52,725 nt of DNA from the NCBI GenBank assembly GCA_019746975.1, contig JAIERK010000073.1, positions 1 to 52,725 on the forward strand. Direction: 5' to 3'. Position 1 is the stretch's first letter; each line of letters opens with the position of its first letter. This document shows, in pieces, positions 33,034 to 41,239 of the stretch. The stretch comes from Candidatus Obscuribacterales bacterium. GTDB lineage: Bacteria; Cyanobacteriota; Vampirovibrionia; Obscuribacterales; Obscuribacteraceae. The notes below the pieces were generated by a model that searched no databases, was not told where the DNA came from, and was given only the letters and a program-made list of their open reading frames with translations. The translations under genes and the position numbers were made by a program.

Positions 33034-33909
33034 TTAACCGGCATCCTTTCCTGTATCCTTGTCTCCTTTTATATTGAATATCGAATCAGCAAGCTGTTGA
33101 TTGGGTTTAAATGAATCCCAGTTGGCATGTGACCAGAGGTTGCCGTCATCGTCATAGTCCCACCACTGCAAGGGCAGGTGTGTTCTGGAGCTGACTGCGA
33201 CACGCTTCCAGATTTTGGTCTGATCGTGCGACTTTCTGAGCTCGAGGATATAGACTTTATCGTGCGCAGCCTTCATGTCGAAAGCTTCCTTTGTGACCTG
33301 GCAGGTGACGCCAGTCTTCAAGAAATGCTTCAGCGCTTGTGCGAGCGAAGTGAAGTCTGATTCGACCATCGGGTGTCCGTTAGCCGACTTCAACATATTC
33401 GAGTCGGCATCAAGCGCTTTTACTTTGCCGTTCGGTCCCAGAATAGCGACCGAACCTTTTTTGAAATCTCCAGTCTCTTCAAGACGAATGAGTCTGGGTT
33501 TCTTGAAGTAAAAAACACCCTGTTCCACTATCGTCTTTTTGCCTTTGAAGACTTTCATCGTGTAATCAAAAGAATAGTTTTGATACGAGTCGGCTGATGA
33601 CACCATTTTGTCTACGAATCCAGCTCCGTCAACCATTTCTGAATTGAAAGCGCTAATTGTTAGACCCTGGAGAGAAGAAGAAAGTTCCTGATCTTTTTTT
33701 GCTTGTTTGCTCGACTTCGGCTTGTCTTGTTGAGTCGGATCTGTAACAACGCCGACCGCGCCTTCCGCTCGGGAGGCGAGCGAAGATGTGGAAAGCGACA
33801 GGACCACTAACGGCATCACGACCAGTCTGAAGATGCGTAGCCAATCCTTTTCTATGTTGTCAAACAATTGCCGCGACTTAGCGCAAGTATTGAAACGCAT
33901 GTGCTCCAC
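33034..33909 (-). CDS. LolA/DUF1571-like exported protein
   Basis: 291 aa from GTG 33909, two bases after the TAG stop of the upstream gene. A hydrophobic segment at about 25-50 (VVMPLVVLSLSTSSLASRA) acts as a signal peptide or anchor. The domain from about 105 has the LolA-like order: SYQNYSFDYTMKVFKG, F-Y-F-K-K-P-R-L-I-R-L, then S-R-T-H-L-P-L-Q-W-W-D-Y-D-D-D-G-N. These proteins carry or sense lipids in the envelope; the DUF1571 subgroup has no set role. Codons 1-25 lie before the hydrophobic stretch, so the true start may be later. Confidence 0.78.
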   Translation of the reverse strand: MEHMRFNTCAKSRQLFDNIEKDWLRIFRLVVMPLVVLSLSTSSLASRAEGAVGVVTDPTQQDKPKSSKQAKKDQELSSSLQGLTISAFNSEMVDGAGFVDKMVSSADSYQNYSFDYTMKVFKGKKTIVEQGVFYFKKPRLIRLEETGDFKKGSVAILGPNGKVKALDADSNMLKSANGHPMVESDFTSLAQALKHFLKTGVTCQVTKEAFDMKAAHDKVYILELRKSHDQTKIWKRVAVSSRTHLPLQWWDYDDDGNLWSHANWDSFKPNQQLADSIFNIKGDKDTGKDAG

Positions 33910-33910
33910 C

Positions 33911-34645
33911 CTATATAACCGGATCTACTGATGATTGAGTAACTAGCTGGTTTTGATTTACTCCGCCCCCTTTGCCGTCACATCTCAGGAATTGATGAAT
34001 TGCATCAACGAGATTAACTACGGGCGGCGGCATTTTATTAGAAGGCGACTGACTATCGATAGCGTCGATTGTACGCATGAGCCAGAGAGCATGCTTGGGA
34101 TGCGGCTTGGCGTGCAGTCTGAGCCAGGCTAGACCTTCGTCGAGACCAATCTTGCGCTCGGCAAGCGGTTGGTTTTCAAAAAAACGTTCGAAATGATTGA
34201 TGGAGTGACGGGCATAGCAGGTCGCGGCTAGCTCAGCAGCTACGATGGCGAGTACACCATCTCTATAATCGGAACTGGCGCAATATGATTGCATCAGATC
34301 GCAAAGGTGTTGGGTCTTGTCGTCAGGTGTGGCCGACAATAGAACCTCTTTGTCGATACCAGCCAATGTGCATTGTTGGATAAACAAGCCCTGGTAGTAG
34401 CGCTCGTCATCCTTTAGCTGATCGAAGAACTTCTGCGCCGCTGTCATGTCCTGCGGCAAAACGCGCCGGACTAAAGTGACATTGGCCGGAAGCTTCGAAA
34501 CGAAAGGCCAGAGAATGAGACAAAGCTCTTTTCCGGTCGCGAGCGTATCGCCACCATTCTTTAGGTTTCTGATGTAGGGGCTATTTTCACAACCCCAATT
34601 CAGTTCCTGTACTAGTTCACCGAGCCAGCCAGTGATGCGTGCCAT
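33911..34645 (-). CDS. Haem-oxygenase-fold-like (TenA/PqqC-type) protein
   Basis: 244 aa, all-helical. It resembles the haem-oxygenase-like diiron/TenA fold in pattern: D-D-E-R-Y-Y-Q-G-L-F-I-Q-Q in an early helix, an A-A-E-L-A-A-T-C-Y-A-R-H helix in the middle, and a late H-A-K-P-H-P-K-H-A motif where the family has H-x-x-x-D-x-x-H. The similarity is by helix order and His/Glu placement only, so this is an inference. Family members include oxygenases and thiamin-salvage enzymes. It is immediately upstream of the LolA-like gene (no gap) and divergent from the hydrolase cluster. The ATG has no clear ribosome site. Confidence 0.72.
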   Translation of the reverse strand: MARITGWLGELVQELNWGCENSPYIRNLKNGGDTLATGKELCLILWPFVSKLPANVTLVRRVLPQDMTAAQKFFDQLKDDERYYQGLFIQQCTLAGIDKEVLLSATPDDKTQHLCDLMQSYCASSDYRDGVLAIVAAELAATCYARHSINHFERFFENQPLAERKIGLDEGLAWLRLHAKPHPKHALWLMRTIDAIDSQSPSNKMPPPVVNLVDAIHQFLRCDGKGGGVNQNQLVTQSSVDPVI

Positions 34646-34683
34646 ATGATTAGAGCCAACCTTAAAAGAGTATCCATTTGTTG

Positions 34684-34702
34684 CTTGACAAGGTCAGTCA
34701 AG
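34684..34702. promoter_or_regulatory. Inverted repeat CTTGAC-N7-GTCAAG in divergent gap
   Basis: A perfect 6-bp inverted repeat, CTTGAC-AAGGTCA-GTCAAG, about 40 bases upstream of the 34645 start and 200 upstream of the hydrolase start. It shares TTGAC half-sites with the palindrome at 3294-3311. A GATACT -10-like box for the minus gene occurs nearby (34664-34669), but spacing to a TTGAC half is non-standard. Confidence 0.3.
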
Positions 34703-34904
34703 TGCCCAGGGAGCTAATAATGTACTACGTTTAGCGGCCCAAGCCATTTCAAGGTGCTAATAATTTCGAAACTTCGTTAAGTGATTTCTAAGCACATCCC
34801 TGAGGAAGCTCAGTCGTTGCGCCCTTAGATGCTAAACTCTTCTGCATATTTTCTTGTTAAGAAAATAAAGTTCTGTTAAACCCAATTTTATCTACGGCTG
34901 AACA

Positions 34905-35897
34905 TTGAAAGACCTGGCTTCTATACCCCTGCCCAACCTTGACCAACAGGCACGGAAAGGTCCAGAACCCGAGCATGAGTGGGTTCGAGCCTCCGACGGC
35001 GCCCTGTTGATGTTGCGAATCTGGCGAGGACGAGTGGGAGCCCCTGTCATTCTGTATCTGCATGGCATCGAGGGGCATGGGCAGTGGTTCGAGAATACAG
35101 CGGATGCGCTTCACCAGCGCGGCATGACCGTATATGCTCCGGATAGACGCGGCGCCGGTCTCAATTCCCGCGACCGGGGGCACCTGTCCAGCTACAAACT
35201 CTTCGTCGATGATGTAAACAGTTTGCTGAAACGTATATGCAATCAGCATGTCGGGCATCCCATAATTTTATGGGGTAACTGCTGGGGAGCGAAAGCGGCC
35301 TGCTTGTTTGCCCAGGATCGGGAGATTAAGGTCAAAACTACTCCCCCACCTGTTGATGAAAATAACGGCATGGATGCTCCGCCTGCCTCAGGTGAGATCG
35401 ATGCCCATCCTATTGCTGCCCTGGTGCTTAGTAGTCCTGCTATATTCCCGAAGGTTGACTACGATTTGAAAACTAAAATGGATATCGCTGCTAATCACGT
35501 CATGGGTGGCAGGAGAGCGCTGAAAAAATGGCCGCTGCCCATTACGACCACTATGTTCACAGACAATCCAATCTATCTGGATTACATAGAAAATGACCCA
35601 TTGCGTCTGACCGAACTGAGTTCGACCTTTTTTGTCGAAAACTTCAAACTCTCTCTCCTTGCCGAAAAAACGGCGCCTAACATCACGAAACCGCTCATCA
35701 TCTTGCAGTCCGGCTCGGATCAGATAGTAGACGTGGCCAAACTCGAGAAGTGGTATGCCAGGGTAAAGGCACCAGACAAGACCATGCGCATATTTCCTGA
35801 TGCATATCATTGCCTCGACTTTGACGCCAATTGGTTTAGAGAGTACACTCACCTGGTTTCGGAGTGGCTGTTGGCTCGCACACCCGTGGTGTCCTGA
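34905..35897 (+). CDS. Alpha/beta hydrolase with cysteine nucleophile
   Basis: 330 aa. The lid-type serine hydrolase (lysophospholipase-like) order is clear: LYLHGIEGHGQWF (oxyanion region), YAPDRRGAG, the nucleophile elbow W-G-N-C-W-G, then an Asp in SGSDQIVD and His in DAYHCLDFD. The nucleophile is Cys126 rather than Ser; Asp272 and His302 complete the triad. Cys at this site is known in dienelactone hydrolases but unusual in this branch. The start is TTG, forced by an in-frame stop just upstream. The stop overlaps the start of the next gene by one base, so it heads the 34.9-42.2 kb cluster. Confidence 0.85.
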   Translation: MKDLASIPLPNLDQQARKGPEPEHEWVRASDGALLMLRIWRGRVGAPVILYLHGIEGHGQWFENTADALHQRGMTVYAPDRRGAGLNSRDRGHLSSYKLFVDDVNSLLKRICNQHVGHPIILWGNCWGAKAACLFAQDREIKVKTTPPPVDENNGMDAPPASGEIDAHPIAALVLSSPAIFPKVDYDLKTKMDIAANHVMGGRRALKKWPLPITTTMFTDNPIYLDYIENDPLRLTELSSTFFVENFKLSLLAEKTAPNITKPLIILQSGSDQIVDVAKLEKWYARVKAPDKTMRIFPDAYHCLDFDANWFREYTHLVSEWLLARTPVVS

Positions 35898-37135
35898 TGA
35901 AGATAAACCAGATCAAAGCATTCGCAATTAAGTTACCGTTTCGCTTTTCCTTCGGCCACAGCCTGGCTTCGCGAAATTCGTCGCTCAATGCGATCGTCCG
36001 TGTCGAATTGGAAGACGATAAAGGAAGACGGATAATCGGCTACGGCGAGAGCGTACCACGCGACTATGTCACAGGCGAAACGATCGAGGGTGCGCTCAAG
36101 GATATTCGCGAGATATATGCGCCGCGGCTTCTGAACGAGACCTTCTCGTCTCCTTTAGATGCGTTGATAAAATTGAAAAAATCATTCGAAGATCTTTCGC
36201 TCCATGAAAAGCCAAAAGGAGCCTCCTGGTGCGCTGTCGAATTAGCTGTTCTGGATGCCGTATCACGAGCTAACAGTCTATCGATCGCTTCTTTGTTATC
36301 GGCTTTTGATGCCGTTCGGCTTTCACAGACCGGAACCCTGCATAATGCCATTCATGCAGCATCCGTTTCAGCATATGCCACCTACGGAGGTGTCGTACCC
36401 TTCTCAGGAAAGGCGTCTCTCGTCGCGCTACTCCTTTTCTTCAAAGCCTACGGTTTTAAAACCGTCAAGATTAAGGTAGGCCGAGACTGGGAGAAAGACC
36501 TGGAAAGGCTTGAATTAGCTCGCTCAATCATGGGTGAGGATGTGATTCTCAGAATAGATGCCAACTGCGCATGGACGGTAGAGGAGACCCTCTACTTTGC
36601 GGAAAGAATGCGTGACTACAAAATCGCATCAATTGAACAGCCTGTTCCGTCCGAGGATCTCGCCGGAATGCAGAGACTGACTCGCGAAATCCCCGAGTGC
36701 ATCGTAGCCGATGAATCGCTTCTGACGGTTAAGGATGCCCGCACCCTGATCGAGGTAAAAGGCGCCAACGCTTTCAACATTCGGCTATCGAAGGTTGGTG
36801 GATTGGCAAGCGCCTGCGAAATCGTCGATCTGGCGCGAGCCAACGGCATCGGATGTTTGTTAGGCGCGCAAGTCGGCGAATCGGCAATCCTGAGTGCGGC
36901 AGGCAGAGCCTTTGCCTGCGTGAAAGGACCGTTCGACAACTGCGAAGGATCATTCAATCGCTTCCTTCTCAAGTCGGACTTGTCCATCGAAGACACTACC
37001 ATCAAGCGCGGTGGCAGAGCCTACCTCCCCGATGGAAAAGGATTTGGTATCACTATCAATGAAAGCAAGCTCAAACGGCTTGTTGTCAAAGTTCCGGAAG
37101 TATCCGCGAGCTATGTTCACGCAGCCGGAGCTTGA
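35897..37135 (+). CDS. Enolase-superfamily enzyme (dipeptide epimerase / muconate cycloisomerase-like)
   Basis: 412 aa from ATG 35897. The barrel has the MLE-subgroup residues: K-x-K at 191/193 (VKIKVG), metal ligands Asp221 (RIDAN), Glu247 (IEQPV) and Asp272 (ADESL), and Lys299 (LSKVGG). The N-terminal capping domain starts MKINQIKAFAIKLPFRFSFGHS. The family epimerises dipeptides, racemises N-acyl amino acids, makes o-succinylbenzoate or cyclises muconates. The GAQVGES motif resembles lactonising and epimerase members. The substrate is not decided. It overlaps the hydrolase stop and the next gene follows directly. Confidence 0.88.
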   Translation: MKINQIKAFAIKLPFRFSFGHSLASRNSSLNAIVRVELEDDKGRRIIGYGESVPRDYVTGETIEGALKDIREIYAPRLLNETFSSPLDALIKLKKSFEDLSLHEKPKGASWCAVELAVLDAVSRANSLSIASLLSAFDAVRLSQTGTLHNAIHAASVSAYATYGGVVPFSGKASLVALLLFFKAYGFKTVKIKVGRDWEKDLERLELARSIMGEDVILRIDANCAWTVEETLYFAERMRDYKIASIEQPVPSEDLAGMQRLTREIPECIVADESLLTVKDARTLIEVKGANAFNIRLSKVGGLASACEIVDLARANGIGCLLGAQVGESAILSAAGRAFACVKGPFDNCEGSFNRFLLKSDLSIEDTTIKRGGRAYLPDGKGFGITINESKLKRLVVKVPEVSASYVHAAGA

Positions 37136-38818
37136 TTGAGGATAACGCAGCCCATGTCACTTTCAAATTTTGACGTTAAGATCGGACAACTATACAGGCG
37201 AGCGACGCATATTCGCCGATTCTACGACGGATTAAAAAGCCCCGGCGCTACGCAGCGCCTGAAGCTCAAAGAAATAATCGACAGGCATGCTAACACCGAA
37301 TTTGGTAAGGCCCATCATTTCGACAAGATTACGTCTTACGAGGACTACAAGCGCAATGTCCCTGCTTCGACTTATGAATACTTCGCCCCTTATATAGATA
37401 AGTTGCGAGATGGTGGCACCAATCAACTGACGGCCGATGATCCGTTTATGTTTGCTACCACGAGCGGTACTACCGCGTCGCCTAAGTACATTCCTATAAC
37501 CGAGACCCATCTGAAAGATTACACGCACGCCTTTCAGATTCACAACTATCATTTGATTGATAACTTCGGTCGCGCTGCCGAAGGCAAATTTTTGATTATC
37601 ACAAGCAACGATCAGGAAGGGACAACTCCTGGCGGATTGCCTTACGGCGCTGTCTCAGGACTTTTGAACAGAAGACAATCACCGATCATACGAAGACACT
37701 TCGCGGTGCCATACGAACTGTGCACGATCAAAGACGTCGACATAAAGTATTACCTGATGTTGCGGGTATCTCTAGGGCAGAATGTTACTGCCGTACTGGG
37801 ATGCAATCCGTCCAGCTTGCTCTTGCTGGCAGATCAGTTGAAAGAGAATGCCGGCACTTTAATCAAAGACTTGCACGATGGAACATTGAGAGAGCGCTTT
37901 TCACCAGGCGCGAAACTTTTACCGGCTTTTGATCCCTATCTCAAACCCAATCCTCGGCGAGCCAACGAGCTGAAGCGATTGTTGGAACAGCATGGCACTC
38001 TGACACCACAGATGGTATGGCCCAATTTGGGCGTCATGTCCTGCTGGAAGGGCGGACCGATGTCGTTTTACCTCGAGCGCCTGCCTGAGTTCTACGGCTC
38101 CATTCCAATCCGAGATTTTGGCTACATGGCTTCGGAAGGTCGAGGTACGATTCCTATTTCCGATGATGGCGCCGGTGGTGTTCTCGCCCTGACGTCGCAC
38201 TTCTTTGAATTCGTATCCGAAGAAGATATGGACTCGGGCACGATGAACTTCAAGACTGTAGAAGACCTTAGAAAAGGCGAACGCTACTACATCTTCTTCA
38301 CGACCAATGCCGGACTCTATCGCTATAACATCAACGACTTGATGGAAGTGACAGGATTCGCTGAAAAAACTCCAGTGCTCAAATTTGTTCGTAAAGGTAT
38401 GGGAGTCAGCTCGATAACAGGCGAGAAGCTTACAGAGGAGCAAGTTCTGGTCGGTCTGACTCAGGCGGTTAAACAGCTCAACCTCGGTGAAATCAGTCAC
38501 TTCACCGCGGAGGTAGAACTGGGACATCCACCCTACTATGTTTGTTATGCCGAGATAAACGGGGCTTTGACCGAATCTCTGAAAGTCGCATTTCTGCGTG
38601 TTTTCGACCAATCTCTGAGAATGCAGAATCCGGAGTACGAGGACAAGCGTTCGACGAAGAGATTGGCGGAACCGAGGCTTAAAATACTTCCTGCCGGAAC
38701 ATACATGCGCCTCAGACAACAAAGAGTAGCGGAAGGTGCTCCGGAAGCCCAGGTCAAAATTCCACTGTTGAGTGCATACCAGGCGTTCTCCGGACGGCTG
38801 GCATTGCTGGAGGTATAA
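37136..38818 (+). CDS. GH3 auxin-responsive-promoter family acyl-amido synthetase
   Basis: 560 aa. The GH3 fold is recognised by an N-terminal K-E-I-I-D-R-H-A-N-T-E-F-G motif, the ATP-phosphate loop TSGTTASPKYIP (about 120), the central P-x-L-x-x-x-x-C-W-K-G-G region, Y-M-A-S-E-G-R-G, and C-terminal Y-Y-I-F-F-T-T-N-A-G-L-Y-R-Y. GH3 enzymes adenylate a carboxylic acid and join it to an amino acid amine; plant members conjugate jasmonate or auxin. The bacterial substrates are little known. The start could be TTG 37136 (GGAG five bases upstream) or ATG 37154. It begins one base after the previous stop. Confidence 0.9.
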   Translation: MRITQPMSLSNFDVKIGQLYRRATHIRRFYDGLKSPGATQRLKLKEIIDRHANTEFGKAHHFDKITSYEDYKRNVPASTYEYFAPYIDKLRDGGTNQLTADDPFMFATTSGTTASPKYIPITETHLKDYTHAFQIHNYHLIDNFGRAAEGKFLIITSNDQEGTTPGGLPYGAVSGLLNRRQSPIIRRHFAVPYELCTIKDVDIKYYLMLRVSLGQNVTAVLGCNPSSLLLLADQLKENAGTLIKDLHDGTLRERFSPGAKLLPAFDPYLKPNPRRANELKRLLEQHGTLTPQMVWPNLGVMSCWKGGPMSFYLERLPEFYGSIPIRDFGYMASEGRGTIPISDDGAGGVLALTSHFFEFVSEEDMDSGTMNFKTVEDLRKGERYYIFFTTNAGLYRYNINDLMEVTGFAEKTPVLKFVRKGMGVSSITGEKLTEEQVLVGLTQAVKQLNLGEISHFTAEVELGHPPYYVCYAEINGALTESLKVAFLRVFDQSLRMQNPEYEDKRSTKRLAEPRLKILPAGTYMRLRQQRVAEGAPEAQVKIPLLSAYQAFSGRLALLEV

Positions 38819-39847
38819 ATGACACCCCCTCGGGATACGAGAATCGCCGTCACCGGTGCCACCGGACTGGTAGGCGGGCATCTGGTCGACTACCTGGCCG
38901 AGCGCGACTATCAAGTAGTTGCTGTAGGACGAAGTTCAGATAAATTAAAACGGTTTTCGCATCCGAATATCGAAAAGAGAGTTGCCGACATCGAGAATCA
39001 GGAAGCTGTATTGCAGGCGGTGTCTAGTGTTGATGTAGTTGTTCATGCTGCCGGAACCGTCGATCCCTATGGATCTAGAGAGGCTATATTCGCCACCAAT
39101 GTTGGTGGTACGAAATTGATTTTGGACGCTTCTAAGAATAGCGGTGTTAAACATTTTCTCTTCATCAGCAGCTTGTCGGTAATAACCGGTCAGGGCGATC
39201 AGTACGACGTTGATGAAAGCGAACCGCTCAAACCCTGTGGTGAAGCATATGCCGATTCGAAGGTCGAAGCAGAACGTCTTGTGATGAACGAGGCCGGGAA
39301 GGGTGAGTCCAGTATGAAAGTCACTTCGCTGCGACCAGGATTCATCTACGGACCTGGAGAGAAGGCGTGGATGCCACGATTGATCAATTCGATCGCGACC
39401 GGAAAAGCAATGCTAATCGATAATGGCGTGAAGCAGACCAACGTAATTTACGTGGAAAATCTCAGTCATGCGATAACGGCTGCAATTCTCAACCAGAATG
39501 CCTACGGTCAGGTCTACAACCTAACTGATGGCCAGAAGGTGACCAAGAAAGAGCTGTTCGACGCAATCGCTGACGGTTTGAGTTTGCCCAGAGTCAAGAA
39601 AGTGGTACCGGGTGCGGCGGCAAAGATGGTCTGCGAAGTGGTATCAAAAGTGGCGCCACTCATGCCGACTGACACGCAGCGAAAGTTGGCAAGATTTTCA
39701 CGGGCCGCATTCCGTTTAGCCGGCGTCAATCAGGGATTCAGCATCGCTAAAGCAGAACGCGAGCTCAACTATGTCGACCGCGTGCCATTTTCCCAAGGAA
39801 TTTCCAAAACTCTTGTAAGCTTCAGAAGTTCCTACGACCACAAATAG
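38819..39847 (+). CDS. NAD(P)-dependent extended SDR (sterol/flavonol reductase-like)
   Basis: 342 aa. The Rossmann motif is VTGATGLVGGHL near the start. The active site is seen as SSLSV and YADSK (Y-x3-K). The downstream substrate region includes RPGFIYGPGEK. The closest families are 3-beta-hydroxysteroid dehydrogenase/4-dihydromethyl-trisporate-type and dihydroflavonol reductase-like extended SDRs, which act on sugars, steroids or polyketide-type substrates. The ATG directly follows the GH3 stop codon, so the two are translationally coupled. Confidence 0.88.
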   Translation: MTPPRDTRIAVTGATGLVGGHLVDYLAERDYQVVAVGRSSDKLKRFSHPNIEKRVADIENQEAVLQAVSSVDVVVHAAGTVDPYGSREAIFATNVGGTKLILDASKNSGVKHFLFISSLSVITGQGDQYDVDESEPLKPCGEAYADSKVEAERLVMNEAGKGESSMKVTSLRPGFIYGPGEKAWMPRLINSIATGKAMLIDNGVKQTNVIYVENLSHAITAAILNQNAYGQVYNLTDGQKVTKKELFDAIADGLSLPRVKKVVPGAAAKMVCEVVSKVAPLMPTDTQRKLARFSRAAFRLAGVNQGFSIAKAERELNYVDRVPFSQGISKTLVSFRSSYDHK

Positions 39848-39860
39848 AGAGGTATTGAGG

Positions 39861-40226
39861 ATGAGCAACAACGGCTCGCATTCGAGCGTGAAAGTAAGGC
39901 AGGTTCGGAAAACAGACAGTAATTGCGCTGAGAGCAAGAGTTGTCCATTCAAGAATGCGCAGGACTCTGTTAGTTGGTTCGTCAAGGACTACATCGGAAG
40001 GCACGCCCATCCGGTCAATGCCTCCTTGCATATAGTCGGGGTCCCGGCAGCGTTCGCTGGATTCTTCTACTTGCTCACCGGGCGCGATGTAGGCAAAGGC
40101 GCTCTGCTTGTTTTTCTCGGCTATCTCCTGCAATACCTAGGACACCAGGCCCAGGGCAACGAGGTCGGCGAAGTAACGCTGATCAAAAACATTTATAAGA
40201 AAGTCAAAAATCGGTCGAAAGAATGA
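39861..40226 (+). CDS. Mpo1-like (DUF962) membrane protein
   Basis: 121 aa from ATG 39861 with AGAGAGG eight bases upstream (an earlier start at 39855 has no such site). A 45-residue polar leader with a Cys-rich patch (NCAESKSCPFKN) precedes R-H-A-H-P-V-N-A-S-L-H-I-V-G-V-P, two membrane helices and G-H-Q-A-Q-G-N-E. The His spacing matches the Mpo1/DUF962 family, whose yeast member is an iron-dependent 2-hydroxy-fatty-acid dioxygenase in alpha-oxidation. The membrane part is short but carries the His and Asn positions. It overlaps the next gene by four bases (ATGA). Confidence 0.75.
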   Translation: MSNNGSHSSVKVRQVRKTDSNCAESKSCPFKNAQDSVSWFVKDYIGRHAHPVNASLHIVGVPAAFAGFFYLLTGRDVGKGALLVFLGYLLQYLGHQAQGNEVGEVTLIKNIYKKVKNRSKE

Positions 40227-41218
40227 CGTCCAACAGAGCGTCTCAACAGCGCGATAATCAAGAGAAGATTCTCGTTGATGGAGCCACCGGTTATCTGGGC
40301 AGCCATCTTGCAGAGCAGTTGACCGGCGAGGGCCGTGCGGTCCGCTGCCTGGTCAGAAAGGGCGCCCGGACACAAGACGTCGAGGTGCTCACCGCCCTCG
40401 GTGCGGAAGTTGTCGAAGGTCAGCTCACTGATCCGGACGCCAATCGGTTTTTTCAGGGCGTGAAATATGCCGTTCACCTGATAGGCAGCATTGCTCCTCG
40501 CAAGAATGAAACCTTCCAGGACCTTCACCAGGACCTGACGAGACGTTTCGTCAGTTGTGCTAAGCAGGAGGGTCTTGCCAAGATTGTTTTGGTCACCGCG
40601 TTGGGTACTGCCGCTCATGCACCGTCTCGTTATCACCAGACCAAGTGGTTGGCGGAAGAAGAGGTGCGAGGCTCCGACCTGCCATATTCGATTTTGAGAC
40701 CTTCGCTTCTGGTAGGCAGAACAGTTGGCAACCGCAACAGCAAGCTTGTCAAAAGGTTATTCGAATTAATTGATACGAAATTGATGATCCCGCTAGTAAA
40801 TGGCGGCACCAATAAAGTTCAACCGATTTTCATTAGGGACTGCGTCGAGGCAATTTCGAAATGTATATCGCCTAATTACAACATGGAAACCATCGAACTT
40901 GGCGGTTCGACTGTCTTATCGATGAGACGATTCGTTGAAGAGTTGGAAGAGATCGTTGGCAAGAGAAAACCGATCATCAATCTACATCCTCAAGCCGGTA
41001 AACTTTTAGCGGCTGTCATGGAAAAGGTACAGGAGGTTCCAACCTTGAGCAGCGATCAAGTTGTCCTCTCCCTCAACGACAATATATGCTCCAACAATGG
41101 CTTAGCGACTGTATTGGATCGTGAAGGCGCAACCTTGCACGTGGCGTTGGAAACCTATCGCCGCTATCCAGTTGGACAACCGGTTCCACCTCCGGTGGCA
41201 CCAGAAGCCGTGAAATAA
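40223..41218 (+). CDS. Atypical SDR (NDUFA9/NmrA-like)
   Basis: 331 aa. The N-terminal nucleotide motif is VDGATGYLGSHL. The middle has VTALGT and the Y-x3-K equivalent (YHQTK); further on R-P-S-L-L-V-G-R and a Q-P-I-F-I-R-D motif are typical of the NDUFA9-like complex-I-associated/NmrA SDR group. Members reduce quinone-linked or lipid substrates or act as chaperone-like subunits. The substrate is unknown. It overlaps the Mpo1-like gene by four bases and precedes a third SDR after 21 bases. Confidence 0.85.
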   Translation: MTSNRASQQRDNQEKILVDGATGYLGSHLAEQLTGEGRAVRCLVRKGARTQDVEVLTALGAEVVEGQLTDPDANRFFQGVKYAVHLIGSIAPRKNETFQDLHQDLTRRFVSCAKQEGLAKIVLVTALGTAAHAPSRYHQTKWLAEEEVRGSDLPYSILRPSLLVGRTVGNRNSKLVKRLFELIDTKLMIPLVNGGTNKVQPIFIRDCVEAISKCISPNYNMETIELGGSTVLSMRRFVEELEEIVGKRKPIINLHPQAGKLLAAVMEKVQEVPTLSSDQVVLSLNDNICSNNGLATVLDREGATLHVALETYRRYPVGQPVPPPVAPEAVK

Positions 41219-41239
41219 AAGGATCGTTTCGAACAACAA

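Noticed and set aside
37919..38914. 331-aa minus-strand open frame inside the GH3 gene
   Set aside because: The plus strand encodes an intact GH3 protein with conserved motifs; the antisense frame has no recognisable feature.
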